This document shows, piece by piece, positions 1 through 7,998 of a stretch of DNA of 64,000 nt. The number at the start of each line of letters is the position of its first letter. Position 1 is the first letter of the stretch. The stretch is from Solirubrobacterales bacterium (GTDB taxonomy: Bacteria > Actinomycetota > Thermoleophilia > Solirubrobacterales > 70-9). Location: the NCBI GenBank assembly GCA_016712175.1, contig JADJRQ010000001.1:868001-932000 (forward strand). Reading direction: 5' to 3'. The translations under genes were made by a program, and so were the position numbers. The notes under the pieces were generated by a model. It worked only from the letters and a program-made list of their open reading frames with translations, was not told the origin of the DNA and did not search any database.

Positions 1-130
1 AGTGCGGGGCGCGGGGGTGCGCCCGGAGGGCTGGCGACCGAGGCGATCTCACGTATCGACCCGATCAAGGGAGCGTTGCCCCGGAGAACGTGCCCCCGCG
101 GTCCGCACCCCACTTGGGCCCCTCAGGCCA

Positions 131-1660
131 CTAGAAGAAGTCGCGGATGATTGGCGCTACGTCCCGGAGCGCCCACTGCTCCCGCTCGTCCGCGGATTCG
201 GGTCCGCAGTTCACGAAGAGCAGTGGGCCTTCTGAATCTTCCTTGCGGAGGGATCCGTGACTGCCACCGCCGACATGGGCGGTGCCTCCCCAGTCGAGGC
301 ACTCGTATCCGAGCGTTGCACTGACCAGCAGGTCACCGCCATGCGGAGCGTGAAGTGCCGAGTGCAGGCGGCCGAGTGCGTCCGGATACATGGGCGTCTC
401 GATCCGACCGCCTTCGACCGACCCTTCCAGGGCATCGATGTCTCCGCTGATCGTCCAGCCGTTCCCACGACGGTCGGTGACAGGTTCAGCCAGGTCCACT
501 CCGCCCTCGGCCGGCGTGAATCGCACTTGCTTGCCGTCCCGTTCGACCACCGCCACCAGCTTGCCTTGGCCTCCCAGTCCGGGACCGGTGCGGATCACTG
601 GAGACCCGTCTTCATGCTCGAGCCAGGCGAGCAACTCCACTCCGTCGATGCTCGCCGCGTGTTCACGGACCCGGCGATGACGCACCGGATTGTCCTGTTC
701 GTCAAGCAGGTAGATGTGCGCGGCGCGGGAGGTCGGGCTGACCGCAAGTTCGGCCGTCTCGGGTTGGTCCTCGGAGGGCTGGAGCACATGCCACTTCTCA
801 CCCATGCCTTCGATCAGGGCGAGTGGCTTCTCGACATCGGTGTGGGCGTGGTCGGCCAGGAGGATCAGTGCGTAGTCGGTGAGGAAGCCATCCAAACCTC
901 CGGCCGCCCGGATCACTTCGGCCATGCAGAGGTCGGCCCGTTCGATCGAATTCACCGATGCCTTCGGGCCGTGGCGATGGGAGTAGTTGTCGTTGTCGGG
1001 GAACGAGAGCAGCATGAAGTCGAAGCGGTTCCGTGAAACGAGCTCGGCCGCGCAGCAGGCCGAATAGCCGTCGCGCCGGCCAGGAACCGAGCTCGGCTTG
1101 CAGGGAACCGGCATCGACGAATAGATGTCGCCGTAGAAGAGTTCTTTCGGTCCCCAGGTCCCGTAGTCCATCTTGATCAGGCCGGATTCGATCGCCTTGC
1201 CGGTCAGCCCCTGGAGGGTCACGTGGTGACGGTGCCTCCCGCGATAGATCAGGAACGGTGTCGCAGCCGTGCGCAGTTCCCGGTCGTCCAGGGTCTCGAA
1301 GATCGTCTCGATGCCCGGGTTGAGGTGGGCCATGTTCATGTTGTAAACCAGGTCGTGAAGCGACCGGAAGATGCCAAAGGCCCGCGAGGCCTCGAGCGAG
1401 GAGCCGTACTCGACGTACCGCTGCTCCACCCGGTGGTACCAGTTCATGCCGCTGATCCAGTGCTCGTCCGCGGCGACGCCGGTCACCATCTCGGCCGAAG
1501 CGACCGGGGTGACTGAAGGGAACGAGGAAACGCAGTCTTCGATCAGGACTCCGCGTTTGATCAGCCGGCCGAAAGTTGGCGCGCGGCCTTCGGAGATCGC
1601 CTGCTTGAGCATGTCGGTCCTGAGCGAATCGACGTAGGCCAGTACGAGCTTCTTATCCAC
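131..1660 (-). CDS. Alkaline-phosphatase-superfamily phosphodiesterase (nucleotide pyrophosphatase type)
   Basis: A 509-residue protein of the type I phosphodiesterase/nucleotide pyrophosphatase branch of the alkaline phosphatase superfamily. Visible metal and nucleophile motifs are AYVDSLRTDM near residue 10, the nucleophile loop SSFPSVTP near residue 45, FPDNDNYSHRHGP near 220, LLADHAHTDV near 265 and a late GGSHGSL that supplies the last histidine. Family members hydrolyse phosphodiester or pyrophosphate bonds; the substrate here is unknown. It has no signal peptide or membrane helix, so it looks cytoplasmic. Translation probably starts at GTG (1658-1660), 9 bases after the upstream membrane-protein gene on the same strand, so the two are likely co-transcribed. 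Confidence 0.8.
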   Translation of the reverse strand: MDKKLVLAYVDSLRTDMLKQAISEGRAPTFGRLIKRGVLIEDCVSSFPSVTPVASAEMVTGVAADEHWISGMNWYHRVEQRYVEYGSSLEASRAFGIFRSLHDLVYNMNMAHLNPGIETIFETLDDRELRTAATPFLIYRGRHRHHVTLQGLTGKAIESGLIKMDYGTWGPKELFYGDIYSSMPVPCKPSSVPGRRDGYSACCAAELVSRNRFDFMLLSFPDNDNYSHRHGPKASVNSIERADLCMAEVIRAAGGLDGFLTDYALILLADHAHTDVEKPLALIEGMGEKWHVLQPSEDQPETAELAVSPTSRAAHIYLLDEQDNPVRHRRVREHAASIDGVELLAWLEHEDGSPVIRTGPGLGGQGKLVAVVERDGKQVRFTPAEGGVDLAEPVTDRRGNGWTISGDIDALEGSVEGGRIETPMYPDALGRLHSALHAPHGGDLLVSATLGYECLDWGGTAHVGGGSHGSLRKEDSEGPLLFVNCGPESADEREQWALRDVAPIIRDFF

Positions 1661-1669
1661 GTCAGGGCC

Positions 1670-2131
1670 CTACCTGAGGACGCGCAAACCGGCGTGCTTG
1701 CGATCCGCGCGGCGGCGGCGTCCGATCGCCAGCCAGATCAGGCCGCCAGCAGGCAGAATCGCGAACGGCGGGAAAAAGGCCGAGATCACAGCGATCACAA
1801 TGGCGCCGAAAAACGTCAGAAAGGCGAGCGCGGCGGTGCCGCCACGGCGGGTGGCTCCGGCGATCACGCCACTGACGACAGCACAGGCGAAGGCGGCGAA
1901 AAAGCCGGTTCCGATGGCGCCGATGATCGTGGTTCCGTCGAGGGCCGACGTCAGGAAGTACCCCAGGAGGAAGCCGATCCCGGCGGCCAGAACGGCCATG
2001 CGTCCCCGGGCCGAGCCCTCGAGTCCGGTCGTACCGGCGATCATCCCGATGGCAATGCCGATCCCGGCTGCGAAGCAAATTGTGATGAAAGGGCTGATAC
2101 CGGGAGAATAGAACGATGGCGACTCCTCCAC
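1670..2131 (-). CDS. Small multi-pass membrane protein, function unknown
   Basis: A 153-residue hydrophobic protein with about four predicted membrane helices (roughly residues 13-32, 43-62, 70-92 and 100-135) and a basic Arg/Lys-rich cytoplasmic tail (GRRRRADRKH). I recognise no family. Its start at 2131 overlaps the first bases of the divergent aminotransferase/ligase gene (ATG 2116), so either the two genes share a very compact divergent start region or this protein begins further in. It lies directly upstream of the phosphodiesterase gene on the same strand. The strong hydrophobicity pattern is the main support for it being real. Confidence 0.55.
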   Translation of the reverse strand: MEESPSFYSPGISPFITICFAAGIGIAIGMIAGTTGLEGSARGRMAVLAAGIGFLLGYFLTSALDGTTIIGAIGTGFFAAFACAVVSGVIAGATRRGGTAALAFLTFFGAIVIAVISAFFPPFAILPAGGLIWLAIGRRRRADRKHAGLRVLR

Positions 2132-4374
2132 CTCCCCGCCGTTCCCAGACCAGGTCCCGCGACCTGGAAAGGTACGCCTCGCTCTTCGCGAAACGGACCC
2201 GGGTCATGCGTTCCTCGGCGATGCGCGACATGATGGCGATCACTGCCCGCCCCGAAGTGATCTCTCTGGCCGGCGGCCTGCCTGATACTTCGACCTTCCC
2301 GGCCGAAGTCTTCACCCGCGAGATGGACCACATTGCGAAGACTTCGCTTGCCGAGGCTCTTCAGTACGGGCCGACCGACGGTCTTGAAAGCGTCCGCGAG
2401 CAAATTTCGAAGGTGATGGCGGCCGAAGGTTCGATTGTCGATCCGGCTGACATCACCCCCACCACCGGCGGCCAGCAGGCGATCGACCTGATCACCAAGG
2501 TGCTGATCGATCCCGGCGACGTGCTGATCTGTGATGCACCCACATATCCCGGAGCGATCCCGACTTTCTGCTCGTACGAGGCCGAGATCATCCAGATCGA
2601 ATGCGACCACGACGGGATGAAGATTGACCTGCTCGAAGAGGCCCTGGCCAGGCTCGATGAACAGGGCAAGCGACCGAAGTTCATCTACTCAATCCCGACG
2701 TTCCAGAATCCCGGCGGGTCGACACTTTCGCTCGAACGCCGGAAGCGCCTCGTCGAGATCGCGCGCCGGGAGGAGATCCTGGTCGTCGAAGACAACCCTT
2801 ACGGCCTGTTGCGCTACGAAGGCGAACCGCTCCCGACCCTCTACAGCCTCGATGGTGGGGACTACGTCGTCTACATCGGCACCTTTTCCAAGATCCTCTC
2901 GGCCGGTCTTCGCATTGGCTGGCTGGTCTCCCCCACCCCGGTCCGCGAGAAGGTCATCCTCGGCAAAGGAGGGGCCGACCTCTGCACATCGACGCTTACC
3001 CAGGAGTTCGCCGCCCGCTATTTCGCGGAGAGCCGCTGGCAGGAATACATCGACGAATTGATCGGCATCTACCGGAACCGCCGCGATGCGATGATCGGCG
3101 CCATGTCCGAGTACTTCCCCCACGGGGCAACCTGGACCAAGCCTCGGGGTGGCCTTTTCATCTGGGCCACCATGCCGGAGGTGCTGAACACGGGAGACCT
3201 GCTGGCGAAGGCCCTCGGCCAGAACGTGGCTTTCGTGCCCGGTACTTCCGCCTACGTCGACGGTCGCGGCGAAAGTTCGATGCGATTGAACTTCTCGGGA
3301 GTCAAAGAGGACAAGATCATCGAAGGCATCCGCCGGATTGGCGCAGTCGCCCGCGAGCAGCTCCGCCTCTACGAAACCATGACCAGTACGAGTGAGATGA
3401 AGCTTCCGCCAGGGAAACCGACGAGCGGAAGGAAATGGCGCGCCGACCGGGGAGGAATCATGAAAGTCGCACTTCTACACGGCGGTCGCTCGCTCGAACG
3501 CGGTGTTTCGCTCCGCTCCGGCGCGCGGGTCGCCGAAGCTTTGCTCGACCTCGGGCATGTCGTCGAAGCCTTCGACCTCGGACCAGACCTCGTTTCACGG
3601 TTGTCGGAGACGAAGCCCGACGTGGCTTTCATCGCCCTCCACGGAACGGACGGCGAAGACGGCACCGTTCAGTCCCTGCTCGAACTTCTGGGAATTCCCT
3701 ACACCGGCCCGGGCGTCGCGGCCTGTCAGCTCACCATGGACAAGAGCCAGGCGAAATACATTCTCCGCGAAAACGGCCTGCCAACCCCGGACTGGGTCAC
3801 CTATTCGGAGTCGGCGATCCGGGACTTCGGCGCCGCAACGAGCTTCCAGCGTGCGGTTGAGGTAATCGGCATGCCGCTCGTCGCCAAGCCGGCATCGCAG
3901 GGCTCAGCGCTCGGAGTCAAGGTCGTGACCAGCCCGGAGGAGATACCCGCCGCGCTGATCACCGCGCTCAGTTATGACAGCCGGGCACTACTCGAAACCT
4001 GGGTCAGTGGCCGCGAGGTCGCGGTGTCGGTGCTCGGCGACGAGGTCCTGCCAATTGTCGAAGCAATCCCAACCGACAGCAACGCCTACGACTTCGAAGC
4101 CAGGTACGAGATCGGCGGTGCCGAGTTCGTCTGCCCGGCCGACCTGGAACCGGACGAGACCGAAGAAGTGAGCCGGGTGGCCCTGGCCGCGTACAACGCA
4201 CTCGGATGCAAGGGCTTCTCCCGGGTCGATCTGATGCTCGGCGAGAACGGCCCTCAGATTCTGGAAGTCAACGCGATCCCCGGCCTGACCGAAACCTCGC
4301 TCCTACCCCAGGCGGCCGAAGCAGCCGGGATCGAATTCAACGAATTGGTCGCCCGGATACTGGAACTGGCCTAG
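2116..4374 (+). CDS. Fused PLP aminotransferase (class I, LysN/MocR-like) and D-alanine-D-alanine ligase
   Basis: One 752-residue reading frame joins two complete enzymes. Residues 1 to about 415 are a fold-type I aminotransferase close to 2-aminoadipate transaminases: ISLAGGLPDTSTFP, a GGQQAIDL cofactor loop, DNPYG, and the PLP lysine K259 in TFSKILSAGLRIGW. Residues 449-752 are a normal-length ATP-grasp Ddl: SLERGVSLRSG, HGTDGEDG, YDFEARY and EVNAIPGLT. The YDFEARY tyrosine is typical of D-Ala-D-Ala ligases, not D-Ala-D-Lac ligases. The 30-residue linker is polar. A strong ribosome site and ATG lie exactly at the second domain (separate entry), so Ddl may also be made alone. A second ddl is at 29966. 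The reaction of the first domain is unproven; a role in supplying an amino acid for the ligase is only a guess. Confidence 0.8.
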   Translation: MATPPPPRRSQTRSRDLERYASLFAKRTRVMRSSAMRDMMAITARPEVISLAGGLPDTSTFPAEVFTREMDHIAKTSLAEALQYGPTDGLESVREQISKVMAAEGSIVDPADITPTTGGQQAIDLITKVLIDPGDVLICDAPTYPGAIPTFCSYEAEIIQIECDHDGMKIDLLEEALARLDEQGKRPKFIYSIPTFQNPGGSTLSLERRKRLVEIARREEILVVEDNPYGLLRYEGEPLPTLYSLDGGDYVVYIGTFSKILSAGLRIGWLVSPTPVREKVILGKGGADLCTSTLTQEFAARYFAESRWQEYIDELIGIYRNRRDAMIGAMSEYFPHGATWTKPRGGLFIWATMPEVLNTGDLLAKALGQNVAFVPGTSAYVDGRGESSMRLNFSGVKEDKIIEGIRRIGAVAREQLRLYETMTSTSEMKLPPGKPTSGRKWRADRGGIMKVALLHGGRSLERGVSLRSGARVAEALLDLGHVVEAFDLGPDLVSRLSETKPDVAFIALHGTDGEDGTVQSLLELLGIPYTGPGVAACQLTMDKSQAKYILRENGLPTPDWVTYSESAIRDFGAATSFQRAVEVIGMPLVAKPASQGSALGVKVVTSPEEIPAALITALSYDSRALLETWVSGREVAVSVLGDEVLPIVEAIPTDSNAYDFEARYEIGGAEFVCPADLEPDETEEVSRVALAAYNALGCKGFSRVDLMLGENGPQILEVNAIPGLTETSLLPQAAEAAGIEFNELVARILELA
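3449..3462 (+). promoter_or_regulatory. Internal ribosome binding site and ATG for the ligase half of the fused gene
   Basis: GGGGAGGA (3449-3456) precedes an in-frame ATG at 3460-3462 by three bases. It is the best Shine-Dalgarno match in this part of the window and begins translation precisely at MKVALLHGGRS, the normal N-terminus of Ddl. This suggests that two separate overlapping genes became one frame, or that both a fused and a free ligase are produced. Confidence 0.6.
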
Positions 4375-4859
4375 GAACCCTGCAGGAAATCTTCGGGAGA
4401 AACATCGTCGAGGAAATCCTTGAACTTCTCGACTACCTGCTCGTTGTCTTCGACGCCCTGTTCGAATTCGATCGATGACTCGTCGATAACTTCTTCCGCT
4501 ACGAAGATCGGGGCGGTCACCCGGACCGCGAGGGCGAGGGCGTCGGAAGGGCGTGAGTCGATCTCGACTTCGGTGCCGGCCACCGAGAGAGTGATCGTCG
4601 CGTAGAAGGTGTTGTCGCGGAGTTCGGTGATCGAGATGCGTTCGCACTTGGTCTCGACCTGATCAAGGATGTCGACCATCAGGTCGTGGGTCATCGGCCG
4701 AGGTGTGTCCGCTCCCTGGAGCTTCATCAGGATGGTGGCAGCCTCGGGATGACCAATCCAGATCGGCAGGAAGCGATTGTCGTCAGCTGTCTTCAGCAAC
4801 ACGATCGGCTGCTTGCCGACCATGTCGAAGCTGACTCCATAGATCTGCATCTCGCGCAC
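4371..4859 (-). CDS. Bifunctional nuclease family protein (DUF151/BFN)
   Basis: A 162-residue protein whose first 130 residues match the BFN domain: FLPIWIGHPEAATI, a TRPMTHDL-like segment (PRPMTHDLMVDIL), and the SRPSDALALAVR motif typical of the family. Plant homologues have RNase and DNase activity; the bacterial role is poorly defined. The last 30 residues form an acidic tail (EDNEQVVEKFKDFLDDVSPEDF). The gene converges on the aminotransferase/ligase gene and overlaps its stop by four bases. An alternative start is the next ATG three codons in. Confidence 0.85.
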   Translation of the reverse strand: MREMQIYGVSFDMVGKQPIVLLKTADDNRFLPIWIGHPEAATILMKLQGADTPRPMTHDLMVDILDQVETKCERISITELRDNTFYATITLSVAGTEVEIDSRPSDALALAVRVTAPIFVAEEVIDESSIEFEQGVEDNEQVVEKFKDFLDDVSPEDFLQGS

Positions 4860-4920
4860 AAGAGCGGATTATAGGTAGAGGATCACTGAGCTTCGGCTTC
4901 CTAGAACTGCGTTCGCTTCG

Positions 4921-4997
4921 GGGATTGGAACCAGCGGTTAGAGCGCGTCTCTGATCAGGAGAGGTCCTGGTTCGAATCCAACTGAGCTAATCGCCCG
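4921..4997 (+). other. Degenerate tRNA-like remnant (tRNA-Ile-like)
   Basis: The stretch keeps a D-loop side (AGCGGTTAGAGCGC), an anticodon arm (GTCTC-TGATCAG-GAGAG) with variable-loop AGGTC, and a T-loop GGTTCGAATCC in the right order and spacing. The acceptor stem does not pair cleanly (GGGATTG at the 5' end against CTAATCGCCC), the 5' D-stem strand is missing, and the anticodon loop lacks a clear U33/anticodon register. It resembles a tRNA-Ile that has decayed. It lies in the 260-base gap between the bifunctional nuclease and parB. I do not call it a working tRNA. Confidence 0.35.
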
Positions 4998-5041
4998 CAT
5001 GGAGTCGGAAATTGGGAACCCGGCTGCGCGGAGTGTCGCCA

Positions 5042-5123
5042 TCGGCAAAACCTCCTCGCCCGCGAAAGGGGCCATTCTGCGACGGTAGTTCTGCCTTCGG
5101 CAAAACCACCTCCTCGCCCCGCC
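5042..5123. repeat. Short imperfect direct repeat downstream of parB
   Basis: Two copies of TCGGCAAAACC(ACC)TCCTCGCCC(C)GC lie at 5042-5063 and 5097-5123, about 33 bases apart, the second with a three-base insertion. They sit immediately after the parB stop. The copies are not palindromic and I see no coding potential; a duplicated 3' untranslated segment is the simplest reading. Confidence 0.4.
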
Positions 5124-5973
5124 TACTTCAGGCGTTTGGCGAGGGCCAGGGCCTGATCCAGGGTTTCGAGCTGGATCTCCACTGAAAGGCCATTGCCCTT
5201 TGGTTTGATTCGTACTTCGTGATCAAGCCTGGTCTCGAGCTTCTCGGTCACTTCCGCGATCGCTTCGAGTTCTTCGGCAGTCAGGTTGGCTTTGCGGGCC
5301 CTCTTCGACTTGCTTTCACCGGCAGCGCGGGCCTGGGCTTCAGTCTGGCGGACCGACCAGCCGTCTTTCAGTGCCCGCCTGGCGAGCTTGCGTCGCGCAC
5401 CGTGATCGCTCACCTGAAGCAGGGCCCGGCCGTGACCTTCGCTCAGGTCACCCTGTTCGAGCATGGCCAGCACTTCATCCGGCAGGTCGAGCAGGCGGAT
5501 CAGGTTCGAGATCTGTGGCCGGCTGCGACCGACCCGCTTGCCAAGGTCTTCTTTGCTGAGTCCCAGGTCTTCGACCAGCGCGGCACAGGCCTTGGCTTCT
5601 TCCACCGGATTCAGGTCTTCGCGGACCATGTTCTCGATCAGGGCGACTTCCAGCCGATCGGCTTCGTCGGAATCCCGGATGACCACGACCGGATCTTCTC
5701 GACTCCGGCAATCCGGGCCGCGCGCCAGCGTCGTTCACCGGCAATGATTTCGTAACTTCCGTTACTAAGTGGACGAACCAGCAGCGGCTGAACAACGCCG
5801 CTGGCCGAGATCGAATCGGCCAGGGACTGAAGGGCCTCTTCCTTGAATCTTGTCCGTGGTTGACCCGGATTTGGCTTTATGAGCTCAACTGGCAGCTCCC
5901 GCATGTCCGGGCCGTCAGCCGCCTCGGGCAGGATTGCTCCGATACCGCGACCCATTCCGCGGCGCTCAGCCAC
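5123..5973 (-). CDS. parB: Chromosome partitioning protein ParB (frameshifted in this sequence)
   Basis: ParB binds parS sites near the origin, spreads as a CTP-dependent clamp and works with ParA in chromosome segregation. The 5' part (5973 to about 5690) reads GMGRGIGAILP, then the domain with VELIKPNPGQPR, VVQPLLVRP and the CTP-binding GERRWRAA. The 3' part (about 5690 to 5123) reads DSDEADRLEVALIENMVREDLNP, a helix-turn-helix (SKEDLGKRVGRSRPQISN) and the C-terminal dimer region. The frames join at 5689-5692, where one C seems missing from a short C run (expected IPVVIRDSD). Start is probably GTG at 5973, overlapping the parA stop. Joined length is about 283 residues, normal for ParB. Confidence 0.85.
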
Positions 5974-6724
5974 GTGCGACAACTTCGTCGGCGAGGGCCA
6001 GATAGGCACTGGATCCACGTGACGTGGGGGAGTAGTCGGTTACCGGAATGCCGTAGCTCGGCGCTTCGGCGACCCGGACCGTCCGGGGAATGACATTTCG
6101 AAAGACGGTCTCCGAGAAGTGGTCCCGAAGTTCACGCTCAACGTCCTGGGCGAGGCGGGTGCGTTCATCGTGCATCGTCACAACGACTCCGGCCAGTTCC
6201 AGCGTCGGATTCATCTCCCGTCGGACCGTGGAGAGTGTGTCGAGGAACTCGACCAGACCTTCGAGGGCCAAATACTCGGCCTGAACCGGAACAATCACTC
6301 GATCTGACGCGACAAGCGCATTGACCGTCACCGGCCCGAGGGCCGGTGGGCAATCGATCAGGATGGTGTCGAAGGTCTCGGTCACGTTGCCGAGCTGTTC
6401 CCGAAGCCGGTAGTTGGGCTCTTCGAGCCGGGGCAACTCGACCACGGCTCCGGCGAGATCGCGGCTGGCCGGTACGAGCCAGAGGTTGTCGGGCCCCGCC
6501 GGCTTCGCTGCCTGGTCAAGGGTGTTCATGCCGGACAGCACGTCGTAGCTCGACGGCCGCTCGTGCTTGTCTCCGCCGAGAGCGACTGTAGCGTTGCATT
6601 GCTGATCCAAATCGACGACTAGAACCTTTTTTCCCAACCTGGCGAAGCCCGCTCCGAGGTTCACCGCGGTGGTCGTCTTGCCGACCCCGCCTTTCTGGTT
6701 GGCGATCGAGTAGATGAGTCCCAC
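5966..6724 (-). CDS. parA: Chromosome partitioning ATPase ParA (Soj)
   Basis: A 252-residue Walker-type ATPase with the deviant Walker A NQKGGVGKTTTAVNL at residues 9-23, Walker A' VLVVDLDQQCNAT and Walker B TILIDCPPALG. ParA binds DNA non-specifically and is driven by ParB-parS to move origins apart. It is full length and lies upstream of parB with overlapping start and stop. This is the usual parAB position beside rsmG near the origin. Confidence 0.95.
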   Translation of the reverse strand: MGLIYSIANQKGGVGKTTTAVNLGAGFARLGKKVLVVDLDQQCNATVALGGDKHERPSSYDVLSGMNTLDQAAKPAGPDNLWLVPASRDLAGAVVELPRLEEPNYRLREQLGNVTETFDTILIDCPPALGPVTVNALVASDRVIVPVQAEYLALEGLVEFLDTLSTVRREMNPTLELAGVVVTMHDERTRLAQDVERELRDHFSETVFRNVIPRTVRVAEAPSYGIPVTDYSPTSRGSSAYLALADEVVARG

Positions 6725-6803
6725 GTGACTAGGTTGCTTTCCCGTTCGAAGTCATACGACGCGTGAGCTTAGTGGCTGGCGTCGCATCTGGGGTATCAGG
6801 CGC

Positions 6804-7496
6804 CTATTTTTGCGGAGTTAGCGGTCTTTTCCGGACCATTCCCGGACGCCGCGGCAGGTTCGAGGGCGTTTCCGCCGTCTTCTTGACCACGTAGATGTGT
6901 CGCTTGCGGCTGCCGCTGTAGGGCTTCACCGATACCACCCGGTCGAGGGACATCGCGAGCTTCGACTCCAACTTGTCCAGCATCACTTCGCTTTCGGGCT
7001 CGCGCTCGCCTTTCCAGGCAATCAGGGAACCGCCGGTTTCGAGCAGCGGTGAGGCCAACTCGGCCAGCGCCTCAAGGGGAGCCACAGCACGGGCAGTAAC
7101 CACGTCTGAAACCCCGGCACCATCCCCTGCGGCCCAAACCTCGGACCGCTGATTGATGGCGATCGCGTTCGTGAGTTCGAGCCGCTCGATCACCTTTTGC
7201 ATGAACCTGACCTTCTTGCCGACTGAATCGAGCAGGGTAAATTTGGCTTCGGGCCTGGCCATCGCCAGCGGAATTCCAGGAAAGCCCGCTCCAGCACCAA
7301 TGTCAGTGATCCGGACCCCCAGGGTTAGTTCGTCCACCGCAAGCCCGGAGAGGCTGTCTGAGAGATGAACCCGGCGCGCTTCGTCGGGATTTGTAATCGA
7401 AGAGAGCGAAGCCGGGGCGGCCGCGAGCATTTCGAGCATCGGCTCCAGCCTCTTCTGCAGGTCCCCGGCGAGCCAGGGGCGCTCGTCCGGCGTCAC
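6804..7496 (-). CDS. rsmG: 16S rRNA (guanine-527-N7) methyltransferase RsmG
   Basis: A 230-residue SAM-dependent methyltransferase. The SAM site is ITDIGAGAGFPGIPLA near residue 63, followed by LLDSVGKKVRFM and VVTARAVAPL, all RsmG signatures. It methylates G527 of 16S rRNA in the small-subunit decoding region. It starts within the stop of khpB (ATGA overlap) and precedes parA by about 80 bases, as in many bacterial origin clusters. The C-terminal 25 residues (NLPRRPGMVRKRPLTPQ) are basic and beyond the core fold. Confidence 0.93.
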   Translation of the reverse strand: MTPDERPWLAGDLQKRLEPMLEMLAAAPASLSSITNPDEARRVHLSDSLSGLAVDELTLGVRITDIGAGAGFPGIPLAMARPEAKFTLLDSVGKKVRFMQKVIERLELTNAIAINQRSEVWAAGDGAGVSDVVTARAVAPLEALAELASPLLETGGSLIAWKGEREPESEVMLDKLESKLAMSLDRVVSVKPYSGSRKRHIYVVKKTAETPSNLPRRPGMVRKRPLTPQK

Positions 7497-7987
7497 TCGG
7501 AGACGAGCGGCGCGACGACAACGCGGCGCTGAGGCTCGTCCCCGGCGCTGAATGTCTCGACTTCGGTGCGTTCCTTCAGGTGCTCGTGGACGATACGGCG
7601 CTCGCGAGCGGTCATCGGGTCGAGTTCGATCTCATCGCCGGTGCTGATCGCCTTTTCGGCCGCGCGGTCAGCTCGCTCAGAAATGACTTCCTCACGCCGG
7701 GCCCGGTAACCGGCGGCATCGAGGACCACTCGCTTGCGTTCGCGGATGCCCTGAAAGGCAGCCTGGAAGCAGAGTAGCTGTAGCGCGTCGATCGTCTGGC
7801 CGCGCCGTCCGATCAGGAGTCCGAAGTCGTCTTCGCCTTCAACGGAGGCCGTGATGACTTCGTCGTCTTCGACTATTTCGACGGTACCTTCGAGTTCCAG
7901 TTGCTCGAGAACCCGCTCGACTACCAGCCGTATCCGCTCGGTCGGATCGTCCGGCCAGTCGGCTGATTCTTGCGCTTCAGGAGCCAT
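7493..7987 (-). CDS. jag: KhpB/Jag RNA-binding protein (KH and R3H domains)
   Basis: A 164-residue protein with a KH-type domain (GLLIGRRGQTIDALQLL, GxxG loop as RRGQ) and a C-terminal R3H domain (LDPMTARERRIVHEHL). The N-terminal Jag_N domain found in Firmicutes is absent, as is common in Actinomycetota. It binds RNA and influences cell-envelope gene expression in other bacteria. The usual neighbours yidC and rsmG flank it, and it overlaps rsmG by four bases, so translation is probably coupled. Confidence 0.9.
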   Translation of the reverse strand: MAPEAQESADWPDDPTERIRLVVERVLEQLELEGTVEIVEDDEVITASVEGEDDFGLLIGRRGQTIDALQLLCFQAAFQGIRERKRVVLDAAGYRARREEVISERADRAAEKAISTGDEIELDPMTARERRIVHEHLKERTEVETFSAGDEPQRRVVVAPLVSE

Positions 7988-7998
7988 GAAAGGTCCGG

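Noticed and set aside
2..235. Open frame at the left edge of the window
   Set aside because: It overlaps the phosphodiesterase 3' end, is Arg/Pro-rich and has no domain; bases 1-130 show nothing I can assign.
3460..4374. VanA-like D-Ala-D-Lac ligase in the fused gene
   Set aside because: The YDFEARY tyrosine motif is that of D-Ala-D-Ala ligases, and no vanH or vanX partner is present.
4921..4997. Functional tRNA gene
   Set aside because: The acceptor and D stems do not pair and the anticodon loop has no proper register, so only a remnant is reported.
6018..6030. CACGTG palindromes at 6020 and 6722 as further parS sites
   Set aside because: The flanking bases do not match the TGTTT/AAACA arms; six-base palindromes alone are expected by chance.
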